Shown in pieces: positions 35,297 through 45,277 of a stretch of DNA of 64,000 nucleotides. Each line of letters opens with the position of its first letter. Position 1 is the first letter of the stretch. A program made the translations under genes and the position numbers. The stretch comes from DASRFR01 sp035651455 (GTDB taxonomy: Bacteria > Acidobacteriota > Terriglobia > Terriglobales > Acidobacteriaceae). Below the pieces are notes generated by a model. It was not told the DNA's origin. It saw only the letters and a list, made by a program, of their open reading frames with translations, and did not search any database. The stretch covers positions 558,001 through 622,000 of the forward strand of contig DASRFR010000022.1 of the NCBI GenBank assembly GCA_035651455.1, read 5' to 3'.

Positions 35297-36574
35297 TCAG
35301 CAAGCCAGTTGTTCCCGGGAGATCTTCAGGCCATTCAAGTTGCCCAGCACGGTAACAGCGATGGCTTCGGGACGGAAGAAATCATTTGCCATGGCACGCA
35401 GGTCGTCGGCGGTAACGCCCTCGATCTTCTCGATCAGTTCGTCAAGCGTGAAAAACCGGTCGAAATACATTTCCTGGCGGGCCAGGTTCGACATGCGCGC
35501 GGTAGAGGACTCCAGCGACAGCATCAGGCTGCCCTTGAGCTGGTCCTTGGCGCGGCGCAGTTCTTCTTCAGGAACTTCCTCGCTCTTCAGCTTGCGGAAC
35601 TCCGACACCACCGACTGCACCACCTTAGCCGCCGACTCCTTCGAAGTCCCAGCATACACGCACAGGCAGCCGGTATCGCGATACGGGTTCAGGTCGCTGT
35701 AGATGGCGTAAGCTAGGCCCTGACGCTCGCGAATGTTTTGAAACAGGCGCGAACTCATGCCCCCACCCAGCAATGTATTCAGGATGTACGAAGCGTAGCG
35801 GTTCTCGTGCGCCAGCGGATGCGAGGGAACTCCCACGCAAATCTGCACCTGCTCGAGCGACTTCTTGTTGCGCATGGTGATGCGCGAAACAACTTTCGGT
35901 GGCGATGAATGGAAGCCGTTCTTGAAAGGCTTCATATGCTGGAAGTGCTTGGAAACAAGATCGACAAAATGATCGTGGTTCAGGTGTCCTGCGCCGCACA
36001 CGATCAGGTTGCCGGGAGCGAAGCGCTGGGCGTAAGCGTCGAGTACGATCTGTTGTTCGAATTTCCTGACCGTGTCGCGGGTGCCGAGAATCGGTTTGCC
36101 GAGAGGATGATCCTTCCAGAAATTCTGGGTGAAAATCTCGTGGACCAGGTAGTCGGGATTGTCCTCGTCCATCTTGATTTCTTCGAGGATCACCCCGCGT
36201 TCGCGCCCGATATCCTCGACCGCGAACACTGGATTCAGCACCAGGTCACTTAGCACATCGAGCGCGACGGGCAGGTGTTCATCCAGAACTTTGACGTTGA
36301 AGCAGATGCACTCTTTCGCCGTGAACGCGTCCATGTTGCCGCCGATCGAGTCCACCTGGCGGGCAATGTCTTCGGCGGAGCGGTTGCGGGTGCCCTTGAA
36401 GACCATGTGCTCAATGAAATGAGAAATCCCATTCCACTGCGGGTCCTCGTCACGCGAGCCGGTCCGTATCCAGATCCCGATCGAGATGGAACGAATGTGC
36501 TCCATCTGCTCCGTGATCACGGTTAGCCCGTTGGGCAGAACTGCACGACGAATGTTACGGACATCTTCCACCAT
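35297..36574 (-). CDS. M16 family zinc peptidase (processing-protease-like)
   Basis: A 425-residue insulinase-family enzyme. The inverted zinc motif HFIEH is at 52-56, with the third ligand in GRERGVILEEI near residue 132. The C-terminal half matches the inactive M16 partner domain. It cleaves short or unfolded peptides in related bacteria. It is likely cytoplasmic since no signal is seen. Its 5' end faces rlmN across a shared control region. Confidence 0.94.
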   Translation of the reverse strand: MVEDVRNIRRAVLPNGLTVITEQMEHIRSISIGIWIRTGSRDEDPQWNGISHFIEHMVFKGTRNRSAEDIARQVDSIGGNMDAFTAKECICFNVKVLDEHLPVALDVLSDLVLNPVFAVEDIGRERGVILEEIKMDEDNPDYLVHEIFTQNFWKDHPLGKPILGTRDTVRKFEQQIVLDAYAQRFAPGNLIVCGAGHLNHDHFVDLVSKHFQHMKPFKNGFHSSPPKVVSRITMRNKKSLEQVQICVGVPSHPLAHENRYASYILNTLLGGGMSSRLFQNIRERQGLAYAIYSDLNPYRDTGCLCVYAGTSKESAAKVVQSVVSEFRKLKSEEVPEEELRRAKDQLKGSLMLSLESSTARMSNLARQEMYFDRFFTLDELIEKIEGVTADDLRAMANDFFRPEAIAVTVLGNLNGLKISREQLAC

Positions 36575-36778
36575 AACGACTCACCCCAACAGGCTCGAAA
36601 GGAGAGGAGAAACCCAGCCACCTATATTCTGACACACGATAGGGACCCCCGGGGTCAGAGTTCATCTTTTACTATCAACAACTTACAAGCGTCCCCGGGA
36701 ATGATGGCCAGATTCGCCCACACGAGCCGAAATCATCGAAAAAACATCTAAAATGAGCAAGATCGCAGGACTCCGGTC
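36575..36778. promoter_or_regulatory. Divergent promoter region between the M16 peptidase and rlmN
   Basis: A perfect palindrome GACCCC-C-GGGGTC sits at 36644-36656 near the centre. Its symmetric position between divergent starts suits a shared operator, but no regulator is known. No clear -35/-10 pair is read. Confidence 0.35.
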
Positions 36779-37900
36779 ATGCCAGCCGCTCACCTACACA
36801 GCCTCTTAGGCCTTAATCTGGAAGAACTTGCAGACATTGTGCAGGAAGCCGGAGAGCCTTCATACCGGGCCCGACAACTCTTTGATGCGGTGTACCGGCA
36901 GAAAGTGGACTCGGTAGAGCAAATCTTGACCCTGCCCAGGACTTTTCGCGACCGCCTCGGGGAAGCCGGCTTTTCAGTTGGACTTCCCGCCATCGATAAG
37001 AAATTTGCTTCGCTGGATGGAACCGTTCGCTACCTCATTGGCTTTCCCGACGGCCAGTCCGTCGAAACCGTGTGGATGCCCGAAGGGGATGAGGGTGAGA
37101 GCGGCGATGGCACCGAGGCAGGTGACCCCCGCACCAAGGGGTGGTCGCGGGCCACAATCTGCGTCTCCAGCCAAGTCGGTTGTGCCGTAGACTGCCAGTT
37201 CTGCATGACCGCCCTGCTCGGGGTCAAGCGGAACCTCACCGCCGGCGAGATCGCGGGCCAGGTTTGCGCACTGCTGAAGGATCAGGGTGTCAGTCCTCCC
37301 GAACAGCGGGTGAACCTGGTTTTCATGGGAATGGGTGAGCCCTTTCTCAACTACGACAATTTCATTAAAGCCGTGCGTCTGTTAGTTGAGGGGACGGGAA
37401 TACCTGCCTCGCGCATGACCGTGTCTACGGCGGGAATTGTGCCTCGCATTTACGATTTCGCCCAGGAACCGGTTCGGCCGAAGTTGGCAATTTCCTTGAA
37501 TGCTTCCAATGATCAATTGCGCACTCGCCTGATGCCCATCGGCAAAAAGTGGAATCTGGAGAAGCTTATCGCCGCCGCCCGTGACTTTCCCTTGCCGAAC
37601 CGGGAGAAGCTTACCTTCGAATACGTTTTACTCGCCGACGTAAACGATGCGGAGCAGAACGCGCGCGAGGTCGTCGAGTTGATCCGCGGAATGCGCGCCA
37701 AGGTAAACCTGATTGCTCTGAATCCAGGGCCGGAGATTGACTTCCGCACGCCGGAAGAAGAGAGGGTAACCGCGTTTCAGAGAATCCTGACCTCTGCGGG
37801 AATTCCGGCTTTTATTCGACGTCCGCGCGGTCGGGACATCTATGCCGCTTGCGGGCAATTGAAAAGAACCACGGAACTGGTGCAAGTCAGCAGCGGTTAG
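36779..37900 (+). CDS. rlmN: 23S rRNA/tRNA (adenine-C2)-methyltransferase RlmN
   Basis: Radical-SAM enzyme that methylates A2503 of 23S rRNA and A37 of some tRNAs. CAVDCQFC (Cys135, 139, 142) binds the 4Fe-4S cluster, and the C-terminal Cys358 (AACGQLK) is the methyl-shuttling residue. It is 373 residues, with an acidic insert of about 20 residues at 102-122 before the cluster. The end overlaps the antisense gene by 4 bases. Confidence 0.97.
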   Translation: MPAAHLHSLLGLNLEELADIVQEAGEPSYRARQLFDAVYRQKVDSVEQILTLPRTFRDRLGEAGFSVGLPAIDKKFASLDGTVRYLIGFPDGQSVETVWMPEGDEGESGDGTEAGDPRTKGWSRATICVSSQVGCAVDCQFCMTALLGVKRNLTAGEIAGQVCALLKDQGVSPPEQRVNLVFMGMGEPFLNYDNFIKAVRLLVEGTGIPASRMTVSTAGIVPRIYDFAQEPVRPKLAISLNASNDQLRTRLMPIGKKWNLEKLIAAARDFPLPNREKLTFEYVLLADVNDAEQNAREVVELIRGMRAKVNLIALNPGPEIDFRTPEEERVTAFQRILTSAGIPAFIRRPRGRDIYAACGQLKRTTELVQVSSG

Positions 37901-38379
37901 GGTTCGTCGTCCTGATCCGGTTCATCGAGGGTAAGCCCGCCGAAATCTTCGGAAATCTCCAGCAGGTGCTGGTAGCGCTCGTACCACTCGGTTCCAGTCT
38001 CGAAGATGAACATAGTGCCCTGGTAGGCGAATCCCAGCTGCACGAATCCCGTCTTGCCCAGGTACGTGCGCAGCCAGCGAGCATCTTCAACATCCTCGTC
38101 ATTTCCGTATTCACCGTTGGAAAGGCGGCGAATGGTCTCGTCTAGCTCTTCCCGGGTGAGCGTCCAGGCGTGCATGGTGAGGAACGGGGCGGACGACGCC
38201 TTGGCAAGCTCCACGAAATCCTTCCAGGCATCAGGATTGCTGTGCGAATCCAGCATCACGCACTGCACCTCGTCGTAGTCCACGTAGCCGGGAAACCGGC
38301 GCATGCCGTGGCCTTCGATGAAGGCGATCATGTCGTCTTTCAGGGTGGTCAGATCGTCAGTCGTGGTCGACATATACAT
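37897..38379 (-). CDS. Hypothetical acidic protein, 160 aa
   Basis: I do not recognise the family. It is soluble and acidic, ending LTLDEPDQDDEP. It has a coherent alpha/beta pattern (VQCVMLDSHSNPDAWKDFVELA) suggesting a real domain rather than noise. ATG 38379 and ATG 38373 are both possible. It converges on rlmN with a 4-base overlap, which may make the pair mutually antisense at their ends. Confidence 0.7.
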   Translation of the reverse strand: MYMSTTTDDLTTLKDDMIAFIEGHGMRRFPGYVDYDEVQCVMLDSHSNPDAWKDFVELAKASSAPFLTMHAWTLTREELDETIRRLSNGEYGNDEDVEDARWLRTYLGKTGFVQLGFAYQGTMFIFETGTEWYERYQHLLEISEDFGGLTLDEPDQDDEP

Positions 38380-38539
38380 CGTAGATTGTATGCTTTTTCA
38401 AGTCGCGGATACCAATGCAAGGCGGGTGGACGAGGGCGGGGAATGTAGCCACTGAATTCTGCGTGGCGAATGTCGGCGAACCGTGGAGCACTGGGCCGGA
38501 ATGCTGCCTGTGCTAGACTATCGAATTCACAGACCTACC

Positions 38540-38818
38540 ATGCTTTTCTCCAAAGAATATGTGGCCTACCTTGCGCGCGAAGTTTCCAGGAAATTACTTG
38601 CCGGCGAGTTCATTGAGTCCAAGGACATTCCCGCCTTAAACCAGAAAGTGCATTCTTCGCTGCTCGACGAACTTTCGCTCGAAGACCGCATCAATGACGA
38701 AGTCCGCGTGATCCTGGAGGCCTATTCGGAGGAAATGCGGCGCAGCGGCGCCAACTATCAGGAGATGTTCCGCAAGGTGAAAAACGAATTGGTGCGGAAA
38801 TACAAGGCTGTGCTTTAA
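38540..38818 (+). CDS. DUF507 family protein
   Basis: A 92-residue helical protein, with start at 38540 since the family begins MLFSKEYVAYLAREV. EDRINDEVRVILEAYSEEM and the YQEMFRKVKNELVRKYKAVL tail fit DUF507. Its function is unknown, and members are restricted to a few phyla including Acidobacteriota. It lies before recJ, 205 bp apart. Confidence 0.85.
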   Translation: MLFSKEYVAYLAREVSRKLLAGEFIESKDIPALNQKVHSSLLDELSLEDRINDEVRVILEAYSEEMRRSGANYQEMFRKVKNELVRKYKAVL

Positions 38819-39023
38819 AGCCGAACGCCGCTGTACCCTGTTCGACTTTTGTGCCCGCTCCTGTCGTCCAATTCTTTTGATCTGCTCGCTATTCCACAGG
38901 TTTCCTGCATTTGCGTTTCGTCTTTCGTTTCTGCCTACTGCATAATGAACTGCTCGGTATAACAGCATCGCGCGGAAGTTTATCCACTCGGCTTGGCTCG
39001 CCTGTCTTAGGATCGCGATCCGA

Positions 39024-40928
39024 ATGAATTGGGCTCTGAAGAGTGCCGACGAACCACGTATCCAGTCGCTGGCTGCCGAACTGCGCCTGATGCCGGGCGG
39101 TGCTAAAAGCGCGGAACTGGCTTCCCCTTTGGCGCGGTTGCTCCTCATGCGCGGCATCGACAATCCGGAACTTGCCCAGAAGTTTCTCACCCCCTCGCTA
39201 GCCCATCTGCACTCCCCATATGCGATGACAGGAATGCAAATTGCCGTCGAACGCCTGGTATCCGCCATTGAGCGGAAAGAGGGCATTCTCATCTACGGTG
39301 ATTACGACGTCGACGGCACGACCGCCATTGTCATTCTCAAAACTGCCATCGAGCTCTGTGGCGGTGTAGCCGATTTTCATGTGCCGCACCGCATTCGCGA
39401 GGGCTATGGCATGAAGGACGAGGTCATCGAGCGTGCGGCTGCGGATGGCGTGCGCCTGATCATCAGCGTGGATACTGGCATTCGCGCTTTTGCCGCGGCG
39501 GAAACTGCTGCGCGCCTGAGCATTGACCTAATCGTCACCGACCATCATCTTCCCGGCCAGGATGGCGTGCCCAAGGCATTGACGGTGCTGAATCCGAATC
39601 AGGCGGGTTGCGATTATCCATGCAAGTCGCTGTGCGGTGCGGGCGTGGCATTCAAGCTGGCGCAGGCCCTGATGCAGCGAAAACTCGATGGTCCGGACCA
39701 ATCGCGGCTCTTGACATCATTCATGAAGGTGGTAGCCATCGCGACCATCGCCGATGCGGTGCCGCTGGTCGATGAAAATCGAGTCTTCGCGAAGCTCGGG
39801 CTGGAGGCGTTGCGCTCACCGGTGAATGTCGGCCTGAGAGCGCTGCTGGAAGTGGCGGACCTTGGGCGGCAGCGTCCGCTCACCTCAGGAGAAGTCGCAT
39901 TTCGTATCGCGCCGCGCCTGAACGCAGCCGGACGGATGGACGTGGCGCGGGATGTGATTGAACTTTTCAGTATCAAAGATCCAGCTCGTGCCCGTGCCTT
40001 GGCCGCGCGTCTCGACAAGCTGAATGGCGACCGGCAGGAAGAAGAGCGGCGCATCCTGGCGGAGATCGAAACGCGCGTAGAACAGGATCCCGCCCTCAAG
40101 GATGCATACTGCGTTGTCATCGATGGCGAGGGCTGGCATCGCGGCGTTATCGGTATCACCGCCACCCGCGTGGTTGAACGTTATGGTCGGCCGGCTCTGG
40201 TGCTGTCGCGCGATGGAGAAGAGGCGCATGGCTCGGGCCGCTCGATTCGTACCTTCCATCTCCTGCAGGCGATTGAGTCCTGCAGTCACTTGTTTACGCG
40301 ATATGGCGGGCACAGTCACGCGGTTGGCTTTTCTCTTCCGACTGCGCGCGTGCCCGAATTGCGAACTCACTTGGACCAGTACGCGCGGCGATGTCTCAGT
40401 CCCGCTGATTTCGAGCCGGTCCTCGATGTCGACTGGGAGTTGCCGATTGAAAACGTAACTCCCGAGCTATTGCAGGTGCTGGCGCGCCTTGAACCGTTCG
40501 GACAGGGTAATCCCGAGCCCGTCTTTGTTTCGCGAAACGTGCAATTGTCGGCGCCGGCGCGAATATTGAAAGACAAGCACATCAAACTTAAGCTTTCCGC
40601 CAGCCTGGAAAGCGCAGAAGAGAATTCGTTGTTAACTGCGCCGCGGTGTGATGCGGACGCGTCGGCCGCGCGCCGCAGCGAGGTCGGGGCGGCGGAGGAG
40701 AAGCGCGGCAGCGGCAATTGGCGGAAGGCGATCACCTATGAAGCGCTAGGGTGGCGCATGGCTGAGCGGGTCGAGGCGGAGAAGCTTTTGACTGGCGACA
40801 CCCTGGATGTCGCATTCACGGTTGGGCAGAACGATCATCCCGAGTACGGTGGCCTGGAATTAACCATATGTGATTTCAAGGTCAAGAGACCGCTCGCGCA
40901 AACGCTTGCGGTCAAAGCAGGCGAATAG
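39024..40928 (+). CDS. recJ: Single-stranded-DNA-specific exonuclease RecJ
   Basis: 5'-3' ssDNA exonuclease in recombination and mismatch repair. The DHH-family motifs are present: YGDYDVDGTTA with metal-binding Asp, VTDHHLPG, and the DHHA1 motif RYGGHSHAVGFS in the C-terminal domain. It is 634 residues, slightly longer than usual because of an Ala/Glu/Arg-rich insertion at about 530-565. Confidence 0.96.
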   Translation: MNWALKSADEPRIQSLAAELRLMPGGAKSAELASPLARLLLMRGIDNPELAQKFLTPSLAHLHSPYAMTGMQIAVERLVSAIERKEGILIYGDYDVDGTTAIVILKTAIELCGGVADFHVPHRIREGYGMKDEVIERAAADGVRLIISVDTGIRAFAAAETAARLSIDLIVTDHHLPGQDGVPKALTVLNPNQAGCDYPCKSLCGAGVAFKLAQALMQRKLDGPDQSRLLTSFMKVVAIATIADAVPLVDENRVFAKLGLEALRSPVNVGLRALLEVADLGRQRPLTSGEVAFRIAPRLNAAGRMDVARDVIELFSIKDPARARALAARLDKLNGDRQEEERRILAEIETRVEQDPALKDAYCVVIDGEGWHRGVIGITATRVVERYGRPALVLSRDGEEAHGSGRSIRTFHLLQAIESCSHLFTRYGGHSHAVGFSLPTARVPELRTHLDQYARRCLSPADFEPVLDVDWELPIENVTPELLQVLARLEPFGQGNPEPVFVSRNVQLSAPARILKDKHIKLKLSASLESAEENSLLTAPRCDADASAARRSEVGAAEEKRGSGNWRKAITYEALGWRMAERVEAEKLLTGDTLDVAFTVGQNDHPEYGGLELTICDFKVKRPLAQTLAVKAGE

Positions 40929-40970
40929 GCAACAAGCCTGTGCCATCTCACTCGCAAAACGTCAACGCCG

Positions 40971-42308
40971 CTACTGTGGTGGCGGTTGAGTTTCGGCCGG
41001 CGGCAAAGTTTGCGGCACCGTCTGCGGTTGCGATTGAGGTTGCGACTGCGGCTGCCCGGTCTGCGGTAGCTGTGGCGCCGGCATTTGCGGCGGAGCCGGC
41101 GAATAAGGCGATGGGGCTCGCGGCGTCAACTGCGGCTCCGGTTGCGGGCTGGGTTGCTGCTGCGGAGGCAGAGGCTGTTGCGATCCCGGAGGCGCGCTGG
41201 GCACTTCAGGTTCCACAACCGGCGTGCCATTGCGACGCATCAGTTGCGGCGGCGCGGGTCCGCCCTGCGCACGCCGAGCTTCGGCGATGGCTTCGATCTT
41301 GTTCTCGACCTTCTGGTCATTCACGTCCGCGACTACCCCCATCCGCATGCCTTCGACACTGCGCTGCGTCGACATCGTGACCTTGCTTTGCGCCCCGTTT
41401 GCCTGGCGGGCCCGACTATAGAAATCGTCCGCCGTCTCGCGGTCGCCGTCCAGTTCCGACAAATACCCCATGTTGTTGAGCGTAAATGCGTCTGTGGGAT
41501 CGAGCTTGTAAGCCTGTTCGAACAAACGACGTGCCGCTTCCTCATCGTTGCGGTTCAGCGCAGATACCCCGCGCAGGTTCAGACGGGCCACCTGCTCCTG
41601 CGTACTCTCCGGATGCTTCAGGCGATTCTCGACGGCCTTGGCATTTTCCGAAGCCACCTTGCTAATCGGACGCCCGCGCCAATGCTTGCTCACGGCTACG
41701 ATGACTGTGTCATTGGAATGCAGATCGGCGGCCTCTCGATAGTAGCGAAGCGCCTCCTGCAACTCCCCTTCGTTCTCCTTCGCAAATCCCAGGTTGTTAA
41801 GCGTAAATGCGCTCTGCGGATTTGTCGCCAGCGCCTTCTTGAGTACGCCTTCGGCCTCTTGCGGGCGTCCGTGAGAAAGCAGGCGCATGGCTTCGACGTT
41901 GTATCGATTGACGTCGAGATTCGCGTCTTTCAGTCCGTTCACCACTTCCGCGAAAGGCTTACCTTCCGCCATCTTCAAGTTTGATTTGGCCACTACCGCG
42001 TCCGACGCATTGCGACGCGCCAATTCGTAATAGCGCTGCGCCCGGTCCACGTCACCCTGCAGTTCGGAGACGTAACCAAGATTGTTGAGCGTGAACGGAT
42101 CGTCCGGATCGATCAGGTACGCGTGATAGAAGAGCTCACGAGCCTTGCTGTAATTATGCTTCTGCAGGGCATTCACGCCGTCTCGGTTCAGCTTTTGTAC
42201 CGGCGTGGTGCTGGTTTTCCCGGGCAGAGGGATTCGCAGGTGCGCCTCCGCAAAGGCGGCCCCGCAGAGAAGCAGGATGGCAAGCATTCGGAGATAGTTC
42301 AGCCGCAT
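40971..42308 (-). CDS. Secreted TPR protein with Pro/Gln-rich tail
   Basis: A 445-residue exported protein from ATG 42308 with signal peptide MRLNYLRMLAILLLCGAAFA. At least three TPR-type modules are visible: LDPTDAFTLNNMGYLSELDG and its near-copies DPDDPFTLNNLGYVSELQG and NPQSAFTLNNLGFAKENEG. The last 100 residues are Pro/Gln/Ser and disordered. It probably assembles an envelope complex. It is tail-to-tail with recJ. Confidence 0.85.
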   Translation of the reverse strand: MRLNYLRMLAILLLCGAAFAEAHLRIPLPGKTSTTPVQKLNRDGVNALQKHNYSKARELFYHAYLIDPDDPFTLNNLGYVSELQGDVDRAQRYYELARRNASDAVVAKSNLKMAEGKPFAEVVNGLKDANLDVNRYNVEAMRLLSHGRPQEAEGVLKKALATNPQSAFTLNNLGFAKENEGELQEALRYYREAADLHSNDTVIVAVSKHWRGRPISKVASENAKAVENRLKHPESTQEQVARLNLRGVSALNRNDEEAARRLFEQAYKLDPTDAFTLNNMGYLSELDGDRETADDFYSRARQANGAQSKVTMSTQRSVEGMRMGVVADVNDQKVENKIEAIAEARRAQGGPAPPQLMRRNGTPVVEPEVPSAPPGSQQPLPPQQQPSPQPEPQLTPRAPSPYSPAPPQMPAPQLPQTGQPQSQPQSQPQTVPQTLPPAETQPPPQ

Positions 42309-42331
42309 ATCACAGTCCCAAAGCTCAGCTG

Positions 42332-42349
42332 GACACACTTGGGTGTGTC
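42332..42349. repeat. 7-bp hairpin upstream of the TPR gene
   Basis: GACACAC-TTGG-GTGTGTC at 24 bases before the TPR start. Could be an operator or leader stem. Confidence 0.35.
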
Positions 42350-42471
42350 GACATGGTTAGGATGCAAATGGGAGTGGCCGGTTGCTCGGGTATGTCCGGG
42401 CGGCGACGGGGGCTGACCTCGTTTCTATGCGCCGCCGTCCGGATGGGCCGGGGTAGGCACAGTCGCCTGAG

Positions 42472-43779
42472 TTATTTTTGCGGCGGGTCGTCCGCCTCTT
42501 CTGATTGGCTGGTGCGGTTCGCCATATTCATACTGCGAAGCACGTCATTGGCAAAAAAGAATTTTCCATCCGACGGCACCATCATGATCTGCAGCTTGTC
42601 GGAAAGACGCTCGGCAACGATCTTGTTGATCAACAGCGGATTCTGCTTGAGGATGGCGCCCTCGCTCTTCATGCGTTCTGAGTCGGCTACCGCGGTGACT
42701 CGAATGCGATTCGCTTCGGCTTCGGCGAGCAGCTTGCGGCGCTCCATCTCCGCCTTGCTGTCGATCACTTTTGCTTCCGCCGAGGCTTCGGCGTTCTTGA
42801 TCGTGGATTCTTTGCGAGCCTCGGCCTCAAGCCGCGACTGCTGGATCTGCTTCTCCTTCAGCGGCAGGGTGTACTGCATGGCATCTGCCTCGCCTTTGGC
42901 TTGCAGCACGCGTACCTGGGCTTCTCCTTCCGCCTGCTTGACCTGTTGCACCTTGGTGGCTTCGGCCTCCAGTTCGGAAATGCGCACCTGTTTCTGGTGA
43001 ATTTCCGTCTCCACCGCCATCTGATCGTTCTGCTGTTCCTTCAACAACAGATTCTCTAGGCCCTTGGCATATTCGGGTGGCAGTTGAATATCGCGCAGCA
43101 TGACTTCTTTCACCACGATTCCATCCGCCGACAGTTTCTGGGTAATGATATCCGAAGCGCGTTTGCGCACTTCTTCACGGCGGGTCGCGAAGATCTCGCG
43201 GACGGTGTAGTTGGGCACGAGTTCGCGCCAGGCGCTGGCAATCACCGGTGGGACTATTTCCCTTTCGACTGGCTGCGGAAGATTGGTCTGAATGTAATCG
43301 AGACGCCGCGGGTCGAGTCGGTAGCGGACGGTAATGGCCAGGCCGAGCGTCAATCCCTCCTTCGCCTGTACGTTGAGTGGCTGTGCTTTTGTCGCGGATG
43401 TTTTGATCTCCTCGATCGCGCCAGTGGTGAACAACTGATCGCGGGTGTCGAATAGCACGACACTCTCCAGCAGCGGCGCGATGAAATGCACCCCGGGATA
43501 CAACGTTCCAGGAACTGTGCCGCTGGTCTGGCTGATCCGGACTGCGCCCATCCCGCTGGGCACGACGATAATGCTGAGCGCAAGAAGCAGAGGTGCCCAC
43601 GCGAGCATGGCAAGTGCCATCGAAATCCGCCAGCGCACAGCAGGCGCCGCCAATGAGGCACCTTCTGGCGGTTGCCGCCGGTACGGCATCTGTTGATAAA
43701 GGTCATAAGTGAGAATTCCGATGGCCGTCACAATCATGGCCAGGCCACAGAACATGAGTACATATTTCAGGAACAGCAT
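42472..43779 (-). CDS. SPFH/Band-7 membrane protein
   Basis: A 435-residue prohibitin/stomatin-type scaffold. Two N-terminal hydrophobic segments (about 3-25 and 50-73) precede the SPFH domain (about 75-270, with GVHFIAPLLESVVLFDTR). A long Ala/Glu/Lys-rich coiled coil runs to about 385. Ribosome site GGAGAACC. Such proteins form oligomeric rings in the membrane and control proteases or membrane order. The usual NfeD partner is not present; a 49-residue membrane protein lies directly upstream instead. Confidence 0.92.
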   Translation of the reverse strand: MLFLKYVLMFCGLAMIVTAIGILTYDLYQQMPYRRQPPEGASLAAPAVRWRISMALAMLAWAPLLLALSIIVVPSGMGAVRISQTSGTVPGTLYPGVHFIAPLLESVVLFDTRDQLFTTGAIEEIKTSATKAQPLNVQAKEGLTLGLAITVRYRLDPRRLDYIQTNLPQPVEREIVPPVIASAWRELVPNYTVREIFATRREEVRKRASDIITQKLSADGIVVKEVMLRDIQLPPEYAKGLENLLLKEQQNDQMAVETEIHQKQVRISELEAEATKVQQVKQAEGEAQVRVLQAKGEADAMQYTLPLKEKQIQQSRLEAEARKESTIKNAEASAEAKVIDSKAEMERRKLLAEAEANRIRVTAVADSERMKSEGAILKQNPLLINKIVAERLSDKLQIMMVPSDGKFFFANDVLRSMNMANRTSQSEEADDPPQK

Positions 43780-43798
43780 GGTGGTTCTCCTTAGCGCC

Positions 43799-43948
43799 TC
43801 AGCGCTCTTGCTCTAACTTCACGTGCTCCATCTGTCGAACGAATAGCGGGAGCACTTTTCCGAAAATGAGCTCCTCGACAAGAACTGCGACCGACAGCGA
43901 GAAGATCATTCCGGCGGTAACTGCGAGGGCTGTGACTGCGAGTTGCAT
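43799..43948 (-). CDS. 49-aa small membrane protein upstream of the Band-7 gene
   Basis: I read this from the sequence. The ATG at 43946-43948 is followed by 49 codons to TGA at 43799-43801. The start is preceded by a near-ideal ribosome site, AAGGAGGTCC, six or fewer bases away. Residues about 2-24 (MQLAVTALAVTAGMIFSLSV) are a membrane helix, then a charged stretch ending KLEQER. It starts 35 bases after the L,D-transpeptidase and ends 20 bases before the Band-7 start, so it is the middle gene of an operon. It could be a Band-7 partner (inference). Confidence 0.65.
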   Translation of the reverse strand: MQLAVTALAVTAGMIFSLSVAVLVEELIFGKVLPLFVRQMEHVKLEQER

Positions 43949-43982
43949 AGGACCTCCTTATCAGTGGATTGAATAAACTTGA

Positions 43983-44612
43983 TTACTGACCGCCCGCCGG
44001 CTGCGCGAGCGCCGACAATGACAGCGTTTGCAAAGTGCGCGTCGCCTGGGCTTCGCTGTAGGTCGCGGCGTCTTGTGGAATCGAATCGGCGCGAATTTCT
44101 ACAACATCGCCGACCCGGACCATGGCGAATAGCTGCTCGACGTCCCGGTTGCGCAGCCGAATGCAGCCGTGCGAAGCTGCGTGTCCGATGGAGTGCGGCT
44201 CGTTTGTGCCGTGGATCCGGTAGCCCGCTTTGTTGAGGCCTATCCAGCGAGTGCCAATCGGATTGTCATTGCCCGCGGGAATGACTATCCCCGGGTGGTA
44301 GTACGTGGGATTGGTTATTCGGGTGACGATCTCAAACTGCCCGGTCGGGCTGGGGCTGATCCTTGCGCCCACGGAGATGGGAAACGTGCGTACTATGACG
44401 CCGTCTCGCAGCACGGCCAGCTTGCGGTTGGCAATGCTGATCAAAATGCGGTGCCGTGGTGCTGCCGGCGTCTGTCGCAGATTTTGAGACGTCTGCGCGG
44501 CTGCTGCTGCCTTCAGGACAAGCGCGACCGCGACTAGCAGAGTTCCGCGGAATCTTCGCTCTTTTGCGGTTTTCACTTTGGCCACCTCGTGATTCGCTAA
44601 ATCAGGTGGCAA
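43983..44612 (-). CDS. L,D-transpeptidase (YkuD domain)
   Basis: Exported enzyme that makes 3-3 peptidoglycan cross-links or attaches lipoproteins. Signal-like N-terminus (GTLLVAVALVLKAAAA), then the YkuD domain with the signature HGTNEPHSIGHAASHGCIRL; the Cys of HGC is the nucleophile. A TTG at 44612 is annotated; an internal GTG at about 44582 is an alternative. It is the first gene of an operon with a small membrane protein and the Band-7 protein. Confidence 0.92.
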   Translation of the reverse strand: MPPDLANHEVAKVKTAKERRFRGTLLVAVALVLKAAAAAQTSQNLRQTPAAPRHRILISIANRKLAVLRDGVIVRTFPISVGARISPSPTGQFEIVTRITNPTYYHPGIVIPAGNDNPIGTRWIGLNKAGYRIHGTNEPHSIGHAASHGCIRLRNRDVEQLFAMVRVGDVVEIRADSIPQDAATYSEAQATRTLQTLSLSALAQPAGGQ

Positions 44613-45277
44613 ACCTTGTTCCTATTTTTAAGTGATTGAGAGCGCACGTATTAGCGTGACGGCGGTTTCTGAGTTTCGTTTGCGGACAGCAACACTGTGT
44701 GCGCTGGGACACGTGTCGGCGAGCGCTCTGCCGGGGCTCAGCTTTGCTGGCTGGCTCTATCCTGGGAGGGGTTTGCCCGGCCCGCCGCTGGGGTAACGGC
44801 TATGTGGGGTTAGGAATGGACCGGGCAATCTTTTATTGCGTCGCTTTTAGCTCCGTATTCGCCTAGTTCTAAGCCGTTCCAGACATCATTGCTGTGATGG
44901 CGGTCACAGAAGATCGTGATTTTTTCGGCTTGCGCTCCCGGCAAGCGACTCCAGACGTCGATCGTTGGGGATTACTTTCCAATGCGCTATTGGATCGGCC
45001 GCGTCGACGAAGTTTGGAAACGAGCAGTCGATTGCGCCGCGTGTGAGCGGGATGATCCGCCCCTTTCCACGGGGCCGGGGAGCGCGGCCTCGTAAGTGTG
45101 CTGGTAGCGGGAGAAGCGCTTCTTTGGGTTCTCCTAGGCTGGCGATTGCTCTGCCGCTAATGCTGTACACCTGCCTCGTGATCCACGTCACCAAGCTTAG
45201 CGACATGTGCGCTTACCCGGGAACCGCAAATTCTTATCTACTTCTCATATCCAGTTCATGTTCAGGAGATTCGAGCC
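44613..45277. other. 665-bp stretch without recognisable gene
   Basis: Short ORFs on both strands lack signal, motif or ribosome site. No tRNA or terminator is read. Only AGGAG just before the ferredoxin start is notable. It may hold a decayed gene, and holds the ferredoxin and L,D-transpeptidase promoters. Confidence 0.5.
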
